From Pseudobutyrivibrio sp. UBA3626 (lineage in GTDB: Bacteria > Bacillota > Clostridia > Lachnospirales > Lachnospiraceae): 41,105 nucleotides of DNA. The DNA lies in assembly GCA_002373675.1 (NCBI GenBank), contig DFLF01000015.1, forward strand, positions 1 to 41,105, in the 5' to 3' direction. The stretch's first letter is position 1. Each line of letters starts with the position of its first letter. A program made the position numbers and the translations under genes. The notes under the pieces were generated by a model. It searched no databases. It was given only the letters and a program-made list of their open reading frames with translations, and was not told the DNA's origin. Positions 35,807 through 41,105 of this stretch are shown here, piece by piece.

Positions 35807-35963
35807 CCGGGGTTCACTTACTACCCCGGCGCAGCATACCCGGTTACGGCAAACTGCTTGGGGTAGTAAGGCAAGTTTCGCATAGTGGCAAGCCACTATG
35901 CTTAGCTTCAGCAAAAAGCCTTCGGCTTTTCGCTTCGCTAAACTTGCCAGGGGCTTCGCCCCT
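35807..35963. other. candidate oriT: GC-rich nested hairpins before mobC
   Basis: Between the replication-type gene and mobC lies a stretch far richer in G+C than its surroundings. Stems seen: CCGGGGT/ACCCCGG (35807-35829); an exclusive alternative TTACTACCCC/GGGGTAGTAA (35818-35827 with 35860-35869); a long-range GGCAAGTTT/AAACTTGCC (35870-35878 with 35940-35948) enclosing CATAGTGG/CCACTATG (35881-35900) and AAAAGCC/GGCTTTT (35914-35930); and GGGGC/GCCCC (35950-35962). Position directly upstream of the relaxase operon and the inverted repeats fit an origin of transfer; the nick site is not assigned. Confidence 0.55.
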
Positions 35964-36010
35964 TGGAACCCCCGGCTTCGTATCACATTTTACAGAAAGG
36001 ATAACACACT

Positions 36011-36385
36011 ATGGGTGAAGTAAAGCGTAAACGAAATAAATCCGTCACTATCCGTATGAATGATTCTGAGTATTCCGACTTCAAAAACAGAGTTAAAGAA
36101 TCCGGACTCACAGAACAATCTTATGTCATAGATGCAATCCAAAAAGCCAAGATTACATCTAATGATGAAATTGTTGTTCTTAAAAATATAAGCAAAATAT
36201 TTTCGGAATATGTAAAACAAGTCCGAGGAATCGCAACTAACATTAACCAGATGGCACGTGTCGCCAACAGTCAAGGATTTCTTCCTGGGAGAAATACTCT
36301 TAATCATTTATCAAAAGATATTAGCGACATCCGAAAGGATGGTGAACAGGTATGGCAATTAATAAGGTCGTCAATACATCCGTAA
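36011..36385 (+). CDS. mobC: MobC-like relaxosome accessory protein
   Basis: A 124-residue protein. An N-terminal ribbon-helix-helix-like segment (KSVTIRMNDSEYSDFKNRVKESG) should bind oriT DNA, and the C-terminal VRGIATNINQMARVANSQG is the MobC-family signature (compare GxNLNQxAxxxN). It helps the relaxase open and nick oriT. AAGGAT precedes ATG 36011. It overlaps the relaxase gene by 34 bases. Confidence 0.9.
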   Translation: MGEVKRKRNKSVTIRMNDSEYSDFKNRVKESGLTEQSYVIDAIQKAKITSNDEIVVLKNISKIFSEYVKQVRGIATNINQMARVANSQGFLPGRNTLNHLSKDISDIRKDGEQVWQLIRSSIHP

Positions 36386-37521
36386 AAAGTCATGGTGCTA
36401 TGAACAATGTCTTAGAATATGTTCTTCAAGATGAGAAAATCAAAGAAGGCTATGTTACAGTTACCGGACCATATAATGAAGACGAAATTGATTACAAGAA
36501 AATATATCAGTCTTGGATTGAAGAAAAAAGGCTATGGGATAAAGATAATGGCAGGATGTATGCTCATAATATTATTTCATTTCATAAGGACGAAAAAGTA
36601 ACGCCCAGTGAAGTTCTTGATATAGGGAAAGAATTTGCAGATAAATTCTTCGATGGTCACCAATGTGTTATTAGTGTACACCAAGACAAAGATCACTTGC
36701 ATTGTCATATCGTCACCAATAGCGTGTCCTATATAGATGGCATGAAACTTCATCAGACCAAACACGATCTTCAGAAGCAAAAGGACTTTACAAATAACCT
36801 CTGTCTTGAACGTGGACTTACAGTCGCAGAAAAAGGTCATCACTTCGACGGTTCTGAAATTGCGCAAGGTGAAATAACATCTTGGAGCAGGGACAAATAC
36901 AGCCTACTCACGAGCGATTCCAAGAAGAGTTATGTTGCTGAATGTGCCATCGCCATAGTTAATACACTTCCTAATTCTCGTTCTCGAGATGATTTTATAT
37001 CAGGCATGCAAAAACTTGGATGGGCTGTCAAATGGACTGATAATCGCAAGCATATTGTCTATACAAATGAGAACGGGGATAAAGTTCGTGACACTAATAT
37101 AGAAAAAACGTTTATCGGAATGAAAGCTAATAAGGAGGCTTTGGAATATGAATTTACAAGACAAAATGAAATCAAATCCGGAAGAATCAACTCAGAAAAC
37201 CAAGACGCAGAACTCGGCAGATATTATAGAGAAATCGAGTCAGCAGTTGGAGACAGCAGAACTACTGGGAAAGCAATCGGAAGCCATAAGAACTCTAAAG
37301 ATGCAGCTGGTAGAGCAAAGAATCGAATACGAAGAAGAGATTCAGACAGTCACATCCGAGAATTCAAATCTAAAGAAAACACTGAAAGAGGTCGACAAAA
37401 TAATACGCTCTCAAGACAAGCAAATCGCTCAATTCGAGAAAAATTACGTGTCGCGGAAAGATTATGCGATTCTAAGCCGCCAAAAATCACACGAGCAAGA
37501 GAGAGCGAACTCAGCTTATGA
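36352..37521 (+). CDS. mobA: MOBP-type relaxase
   Basis: A 389-residue mobilization nuclease that nicks oriT and stays attached to the 5' end during transfer. The likely catalytic tyrosine is Tyr23 in NVLEYVLQ, and the metal-binding three-histidine motif is HQDKDHLHCHIVTN near residues 110-123. ITSWSRDKYSLL and a DUF-like C-terminal region follow. From codon 266 to the end the DNA is also read in another frame by the next gene, and this part of the protein is basic, polar and of low complexity. The start at 36352 lies inside mobC. Confidence 0.92.
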   Translation: MAINKVVNTSVKSHGAMNNVLEYVLQDEKIKEGYVTVTGPYNEDEIDYKKIYQSWIEEKRLWDKDNGRMYAHNIISFHKDEKVTPSEVLDIGKEFADKFFDGHQCVISVHQDKDHLHCHIVTNSVSYIDGMKLHQTKHDLQKQKDFTNNLCLERGLTVAEKGHHFDGSEIAQGEITSWSRDKYSLLTSDSKKSYVAECAIAIVNTLPNSRSRDDFISGMQKLGWAVKWTDNRKHIVYTNENGDKVRDTNIEKTFIGMKANKEALEYEFTRQNEIKSGRINSENQDAELGRYYREIESAVGDSRTTGKAIGSHKNSKDAAGRAKNRIRRRDSDSHIREFKSKENTERGRQNNTLSRQANRSIREKLRVAERLCDSKPPKITRARESELSL

Positions 37522-37666
37522 CAAGCGCATAGAGCTACAAATTCTTTTAAAGGAGCAGAAGAAAAAATATACTGAAGACCTTGAGAAAAGGCATAAAATT
37601 GAGATTGGTCTTTTCGTGTATAGTGTAGTAATTACAATCGTTAATGCAATTATATTAATTTGCTAA
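37148..37666 (+). CDS. coiled-coil protein with C-terminal TM helix, overlapping the relaxase gene
   Basis: A 172-residue protein. Residues about 25-140 are a heptad-rich coiled coil (LGKQSEAIRTLKMQLVEQRI, then LKKTLKEVDKIIRSQDKQIA), and residues 151-171 form one TM helix (LFVYSVVITIVNAIILI). Its ATG has a perfect AAGGAGG nine bases upstream, the best ribosome site in this module. The first 374 bases lie in the +1 frame inside the relaxase gene. The arrangement recalls MobB of RSF1010 and ColE1-type plasmids, which is also encoded inside mobA and has a membrane segment. No sequence relation is claimed. Confidence 0.8.
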   Translation: MNLQDKMKSNPEESTQKTKTQNSADIIEKSSQQLETAELLGKQSEAIRTLKMQLVEQRIEYEEEIQTVTSENSNLKKTLKEVDKIIRSQDKQIAQFEKNYVSRKDYAILSRQKSHEQERANSAYDKRIELQILLKEQKKKYTEDLEKRHKIEIGLFVYSVVITIVNAIILIC

Positions 37667-37681
37667 TGGATTCCCATAAAA

Positions 37682-37710
37682 TGAGGACGGATGTTGGTAA
37701 TCCGTCCTCA
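37682..37710. terminator. bidirectional terminator between the mobilization genes and the 47-aa gene
   Basis: TGAGGACGGAT (37682-37692) pairs with ATCCGTCCTCA (37700-37710). TTTT follows on the minus strand; the plus strand has only a short T-rich tail. Confidence 0.7.
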
Positions 37711-37723
37711 AATCTTCTGATTA

Positions 37724-37867
37724 TTAATGAATCTTACGCCTTGTTTCCCCAGTCTTTTGATTCAACACATCACAAAAACTTCCCACCGGGTTTTGTTTTT
37801 CCGTTTGCATACGAAGATATGCCGTGTTCGTATAGTTATTTGTTGTTATAGCATTTGATATTGTCAT
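37724..37867 (-). CDS. 47-residue hypothetical protein
   Basis: A short open frame reading MTISNAITTNNYTNTAYLRM at the start and ending GETRRKIH. Its ATG at 37867 has GGAGGGG seven bases upstream. It starts 24 bases after the 371-aa gene and ends just before a terminator, so it looks like the last gene of that unit. The segment NPVGSFCDVLNQKTGE resembles N-termini of small cytosolic Lachnospiraceae proteins of unknown role, so it may instead be the stump of a longer paralogue. Confidence 0.6.
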   Translation of the reverse strand: MTISNAITTNNYTNTAYLRMQTEKQNPVGSFCDVLNQKTGETRRKIH

Positions 37868-37891
37868 ATTTTCCCCTCCATAACGTCTATA

Positions 37892-39007
37892 TCACATTCG
37901 TTTTTTATCCTGATTATACGTCCGTATCTCAAATAATTCTTCCATGGTTCTTTGTCTGGCATTATTTATGATTTGTTTTATTTTTTCTTCACTTAAATTC
38001 TTTGTCAGGCCTGCCTGCTGACGTATTTGTTCATCCGTAGAAAACTGGGAATAAGCTCTTGTTACGCCTGTTTGAAAATGTCCATCACACTCCAAAATAT
38101 CTACCGCGCAATATGGTGGATCATTCAAATCTCTGCGTGTGATATTTTCATAATTATAAACAACTGTTTTTAAATACCCTCTCAAGCTCTTTTCAAACTT
38201 TTTATCGTTTAAAGCTTTTATCAGAAGATTTTTATCAAGCGTAATACTCGGAATTCCAGGCTGTGAGAAGCCATCTTTGGTTTGATGAAACGAAAATTCA
38301 GACGATATATTATTCGTACCATTTAAATCATCTATCCGAAAACTAACATTTGGATAATCCTTACAAAGATCCATATATAGTTCCAATTCATTTGCGTATG
38401 TTTTTCCCTTTTGTTTTTCACTAACTCGTTCTAAAACGTCTGCCAGTTTATTTGCATCCAATGATTGTTCATACGTATTTGGATTGCCCAAATAAGCCTC
38501 TGCCATTTGTCGCAGCATTTTAATCCAATCCGTTCTTACGTTATAACCATCCACGCTCTGTAAATCCGGAAAGTCACCAAAATCTGATGCATTGTGCCCA
38601 TATACTTTCATCTTATTATATGAACCGAACGTTCCCCGATCCGTCATTCCGTTTTCATCCATATAAGCAGAAAACGCAAACATCTCAACCGCAGACGCGT
38701 TTCTTGGATCCACCTCGTTCACATGAACATCGTAATATCTTTGTTCGCCCCCATAGTTTACGGAGATTTTTATAATAGGATCCTCCTGCGTCGACATATC
38801 AGAATCAAACGCAGCCATTCCATAACTCATAGAATCCGAATACGGAAGCATCGTTAATGCCAGCGCATTTCCTTTCGCATGAGATTTTGATTTTTCCGCT
38901 GCTGCAGACATTCCGGAATAAAAATCGTCGATCTTTTTATTTCCGGTCTTTTCATAGGTTAATCTTTCATTTGTAACATTTGATACCGTATTTAATCCTA
39001 CTTCCAT
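37892..39007 (-). CDS. hypothetical protein, likely under sigma28 control
   Basis: A 371-residue soluble protein with no recognised domain, signal peptide or TM helix. The first 55 residues are Ser/Thr/Asn-rich; residues about 75-100 are beta (IIKISVNYGGEQRYYDVHVN), then helical, with a segment VEMFAFSAYMDENG. The C-terminus is charged and helical (SEEKIKQIINNARQRTMEEL). AGGGGG precedes ATG 39007. The leader carries a SigD-like promoter and an intrinsic terminator. The promoter class suggests a flagellar or motility-linked function; this is inference. Confidence 0.65.
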   Translation of the reverse strand: MEVGLNTVSNVTNERLTYEKTGNKKIDDFYSGMSAAAEKSKSHAKGNALALTMLPYSDSMSYGMAAFDSDMSTQEDPIIKISVNYGGEQRYYDVHVNEVDPRNASAVEMFAFSAYMDENGMTDRGTFGSYNKMKVYGHNASDFGDFPDLQSVDGYNVRTDWIKMLRQMAEAYLGNPNTYEQSLDANKLADVLERVSEKQKGKTYANELELYMDLCKDYPNVSFRIDDLNGTNNISSEFSFHQTKDGFSQPGIPSITLDKNLLIKALNDKKFEKSLRGYLKTVVYNYENITRRDLNDPPYCAVDILECDGHFQTGVTRAYSQFSTDEQIRQQAGLTKNLSEEKIKQIINNARQRTMEELFEIRTYNQDKKRM

Positions 39008-39069
39008 TATAACTTACCCCCTATTGCTCTTTCATGTTCTTCTCTCGTTCTATAGAATTAAATTTCCAT

Positions 39070-39096
39070 AAAAAAAGAGAGTGCTTCTACACCCTC
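39070..39096 (-). terminator. intrinsic terminator in the leader of the 371-aa gene
   Basis: In minus-strand RNA GAGGGUG (39096-39090) pairs with CACUCUC (39083-39077, one G-U) around a six-base loop, then U7. It lies between the sigma28-like promoter and the start codon, 63 bases before the gene. Confidence 0.75.
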
Positions 39097-39144
39097 CATG
39101 GTTTATATCATAAAATAGCCAGTCCTTAGCTTCATACGTTTTGT

Positions 39145-39171
39145 ATATCGGATATTTTATCTGTGATTTTA
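39145..39171 (-). promoter_or_regulatory. sigma28 (SigD-type) promoter
   Basis: Minus-strand TAAA (39171-39168), exactly 15 bases, then TCCGATAT (39152-39145): 11 of 12 positions match TAAA-N15-GCCGATAT. Confidence 0.65.
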
Positions 39172-39232
39172 ACCCTATTTTTATTTTTTTTCAATTATTA
39201 TTCCTTTTCAAAGAGAACCCCTCATTCAAATA

Positions 39233-39481
39233 CTACATAGCTTCTTCTATCGTCGTTTCTTCAAAGGGAGTAATCAAACTATATGTCCCATCTCTGTGCA
39301 TCAAAACATAAGAATTCTTTGTGTCAAAATAATAGACTCCTTCCTCTTCTTCGTGCACCGGATCAAAAGACGATTGTAAAACAACGGAATAGGACATAAT
39401 CAAAATAATAAGCATGCAGCCCACGACAACCATTTTCTTCCACATAGAAACATGATCCCAAAGCACACCGCCATCAATCAC
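39233..39481 (-). CDS. small single-TM hypothetical protein
   Basis: An 82-residue product with one TM helix at about 17-36 (VVVGCMLIILIMSYSVVL) and an acidic extracytoplasmic tail (DPVHEEEEGVYYFDTKNSY, then HRDGTYSLITPFEET). The start is unsure: GTG 39481 has no clear ribosome site but overlaps the TGA of a decayed upstream frame by translational-coupling distance; ATG 39445 is the alternative. In-frame codons before the GTG read EFPWTK, so the gene may once have been longer. It may be part of a decaying pair. Confidence 0.45.
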   Translation of the reverse strand: MIDGGVLWDHVSMWKKMVVVGCMLIILIMSYSVVLQSSFDPVHEEEEGVYYFDTKNSYVLMHRDGTYSLITPFEETTIEEAM

Positions 39482-39687
39482 CTTCGTCCAAGGAAACTCT
39501 ATCAGGAAGAGAATTATTGTCTGTATCTTCTGTATGAGATTACTCTTATAACACCTGTTGCAATTATAATCAACGTAACCGCCACTATAGGAAAAGCATC
39601 ATCCTTGACTCTAACGATTGTAAAGCTTACCTTTTATTCTTTCGGAAGAGCCGTATATATTACAGTTAGGTCATCTGCCCTTGCAAA
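39474..39687 (-). pseudogene. remnant of a small membrane protein gene
   Basis: One minus-strand frame reads ARADDLTVIYTALPKE, a TAA stop (39634-39636), then KVSFTIVRVKDDAFPIVAVT, a TM helix and VISYRRYRQ before a second stop at 39514. A neighbouring frame reads EDTDNNSLPDRVSLDEGD and ends in TGA at 39474, at the start of the next gene. A nonsense codon plus a frameshift explain the pieces as one C-terminal membrane-protein fragment. DNA from 39688 to 39922 is AT-rich and shows no gene. Confidence 0.4.
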
Positions 39688-39922
39688 TTAAACTTGCTTA
39701 TAATTCGAATAACCAAATTCCATATTTTGCTTAAGATTAATAGGAATTTCAATCTTTTCCAGATGATAGCAACCGGCAATGAAAATGAGTTTCTTCCGTT
39801 CCCTTAATATATAAGTACTAATCACACATTGTTTTCGATTAGTTCCCTTAAAAAAATTATATAAACAATTATATATATGCTGTCAACTAAGAGATTGTAA
39901 TTGTAGCTTTTTTTAGCTCCTA

Positions 39923-40051
39923 CTTTCATTTTGCCTCGCACATTTTACATAAAAATACAGAGGCGTCAACTCTGCATTCGCACCACCTATGGTGGCTACG
40001 GAGTTGACTCCTCTGTATTTTTACGTTCCGGGCGGACAAGCAAAATGAAAG
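39923..40051. repeat. 129-bp nested inverted-repeat element
   Basis: Outer arms CTTTCATTTTGC (39923-39934) and GCAAAATGAAAG (40040-40051) are exact complements. Inside, AAAAATACAGAGG (39951-39963) pairs with 40010-40022 and, after one mismatch, GTCAACTC (39965-39972) with GAGTTGAC (40001-40008); a CCACC/GGTGG hairpin (39983-39995) sits at the centre. The A5/T5 flanks could make the inner part a two-way terminator, but the outer arms suggest a MITE-like element or structured RNA. Confidence 0.75.
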
Positions 40052-40064
40052 GATTGTTTTAGTA

Positions 40065-40265
40065 TCATTTAGTATCATCATAGATTGATCTGGAACCTAT
40101 ATCCTTAAGCCTCTTTCTCTTTTCCTCAAGGCCGGCAAATAGTTTTTTACTTTTCTCTATTCTTGCTTTTAATTTATCCTCATCAACTCTATAATCGTTT
40201 GACGGAACAAACAATTGTAATGGTTCAAAATTATACTTCATATCATTCAATGCTGTATTACTCAT
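40065..40265 (-). CDS. 66-residue hypothetical protein
   Basis: A small basic, mostly helical protein: an N-terminal MSNTALNDMKYNFEPLQLFV, then a charged helix with KLKARIEKSKKLFAGLEEKR. No TM segment. ATG 40265 has a perfect AAGGAGG site. It follows the broken 64-codon gene by 11 bases and the headless XRE gene, so it was probably the third gene of that operon and now lacks an evident promoter. The DNA TAGTATCATTTAGTATCAT at its 3' end is a short tandem repeat. Function unknown. Confidence 0.65.
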   Translation of the reverse strand: MSNTALNDMKYNFEPLQLFVPSNDYRVDEDKLKARIEKSKKLFAGLEEKRKRLKDIGSRSIYDDTK

Positions 40266-40276
40266 ATTGAACCTCC

Positions 40277-40470
40277 TTAACTATAATACAAGCCCACTTC
40301 ACTACATTTTGCCAAAAAAGACAGGGCAGACAAATACAAATCCTTGGGTGATGACCCTGGTTCTAATTCATGTATACACTCTTTAAATAATTCAAAGCTT
40401 CCAAATTATTATCTTTACCTACTACCACATATATTATAACATTTATCAATTGATAATAGGATAGTATTAT
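40277..40470 (-). pseudogene. 64-codon gene with lost start codon and one-base deletion
   Basis: A good AAGGAG site just after the XRE stop is followed ten bases later by ATA instead of ATG. From there the frame reads ILSYYQLINVIIYVVVGKDN and NLEA. Adding one T to GAAGCTTTGAA (about 40411) restores FELFKECIHELEPGSSPKDL and on to GLYYS and TAA at 40277. The repaired gene is exactly 65 codons. It fits between the XRE remnant and the 66-aa gene as an operon member. No family recognised. Confidence 0.55.
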
Positions 40471-40484
40471 AAAATGTTGTCTCC

Positions 40485-40931
40485 TTAAGAATCCAATTCA
40501 TCTTTCATCTGTTGTAATTTATCAATTTGCTTCTGTAATTGAGCCTTCCTATGTGCCTTATCGGTTTCATCAACCAAGGCTTTAGGATATGTCCACTGAC
40601 ACATACGATATGACATCATTATTTCTTCACGTTCTTCATCTGATGTTGCCGCTTCAAGCTGTGATTTTGTCTGAGTGTAAACCTTATACCACTCTTCCAT
40701 ACGCGAATACATTTCTTCCGTGTGATTAGCCGAAAGGCAAAATCTCGGTGGCTTACCATCTTCCTGCTCTTCTATTTCCATATTGAAAAGATGCTCTAAC
40801 TCGAACATAGCATACATAGCGCCATCATATGTTGTTGTGTCAGGATCCATAATGGCATATGCACTAACGCCTAATGCATTCGCTATATTAATAAGCATAT
40901 CGGTCTTAGGCTTTCTAATGCCATTCTCATA
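40485..40931 (-). pseudogene. 5'-truncated XRE-family regulator
   Basis: The frame from YENGIRKPKTDMLINIANAL through GVSAYAIMDPD is the second half of a Cro/C1-type helix-turn-helix, followed by a ligand- or partner-binding region of about 110 residues ending with a coiled coil (RKAQLQKQIDKLQQMKDELD). Upstream of Tyr the frame hits TAG at 40934-40932 and the first three helices are missing. An open frame from ATG 40898 exists but has no ribosome site. The missing part is replaced by the recombinase remnant. Confidence 0.7.
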
Positions 40932-41083
40932 CTAGCGTAATCTTTAATAGTACCGGAGATATCAAGGTTGTTTCTGACCTGCTCGGCCACTCCAATATCA
41001 GCACTAAGTCCGATATTTATGTCAAGACGAACGAGGCACACAAAAAGGAAGCTCTCGAAAAATTAGAAAATGGCAAAGATTAA
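40931..41083 (+). pseudogene. C-terminal remnant of a tyrosine recombinase (integrase)
   Basis: The plus-strand frame reads SVIFNSTGDIKVVSDLLGHS then NISTKSDIYVKTNEAHKKEA and ends ENGKD with TAA at 41081. LLGHSNIS holds the conserved box II histidine and DIYVK the catalytic tyrosine of phage-type integrases. Everything before the HT/SVIFN segment of box II is absent, and the break coincides with the broken end of the XRE gene. The bases after the stop, GGGGCTGTAAAAATAG, run to the window end. Confidence 0.8.
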
Positions 41084-41105
41084 GGGGCTGTAAAAATAGT
41101 CTCTA

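Noticed and set aside
35792..35986. Open frames on both strands through the hairpin island
   Set aside because: They are produced by the GC-rich inverted repeats; no ribosome sites, and the structure suggests oriT.
37660..37851. 63-codon plus-strand open frame after the mob genes
   Set aside because: It lies across the terminator hairpin and opposite the 47-aa gene, which has a much better ribosome site.
40065..40931. Toxin-antitoxin system (XRE, 64-aa and 66-aa genes)
   Set aside because: The gene sizes fit, but no known toxin or antitoxin motif is visible and two of three genes are broken; kept only as a speculation.
34749..41083. CRISPR array or phage structural genes in the accessory region
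   Set aside because: No regular repeat-spacer pattern and no capsid, tail or terminase motifs were seen.

Overview
The window looks like chromosome from a low-GC, anaerobic, motile Firmicute, most likely a Lachnospiraceae member (Butyrivibrio, Pseudobutyrivibrio or Roseburia type). The grounds are strong AGGAGG-type ribosome binding sites, a Veg protein, an LCP-family attachment protein, a three-subunit NAD-linked [FeFe] hydrogenase, a chemotaxis receptor and sigma28-like promoters. The genus is inference, since no rRNA or marker search was possible.

Left part (1-16.9 kb, minus strand): a cell-surface polysaccharide locus, probably transcribed from a promoter at 16892-16920. In transcription order it holds a family-2 glycosyltransferase, UDP-galactopyranose mutase (glf), a DUF2142 membrane protein, a GH2 glycosidase, a DUF308 membrane protein, a 76-residue protein, a DUF2804 protein, RmlA/RfbA, a broken GT-C-like membrane protein gene, a Wzx-type flippase, another glycosyltransferase, a large polytopic membrane protein and two more glycosyltransferases. 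The locus continues past the left edge. It points to a galactofuranose-containing, probably rhamnose-containing glycan.

Middle (17.0-34.5 kb): a plus-strand operon (trkH, nth, a histidine phosphatase, a glycosyltransferase); a minus-strand group (HtrA protease, LCP protein, Veg); a six-TM chemotaxis receptor; cardiolipin synthase; the hydABC electron-bifurcating hydrogenase operon; a calcium-binding-type protein; a CPBP-family protein that has lost its catalytic residues; and a patatin-like phospholipase.

Right part (34.5-41.1 kb): a tRNA-Leu(UAG) gene with its own promoter and terminator is followed by a mobilizable-element module: a replication-type winged-helix protein, a GC-rich set of nested hairpins that is a candidate oriT, mobC, a MOBP-type relaxase, and a coiled-coil/TM protein read from a second frame inside the relaxase 3' end. 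Next comes a minus-strand unit of unknown function (371-aa and 47-aa proteins) whose leader carries a sigma28-type promoter followed by an intrinsic terminator. The last 1.6 kb is a graveyard: a nonsense/frameshifted remnant, a 129-bp nested inverted repeat, a 66-aa orphan, a 64-codon gene with a lost start codon and one deleted base, a headless XRE regulator, and the C-terminal tail of a tyrosine recombinase joined directly to it.

Most noteworthy are the out-of-frame gene in the relaxase, the candidate oriT, the sigma28 promoter-terminator leader, the degenerate CPBP protein, and several small or broken genes that simple ORF calling would miss.
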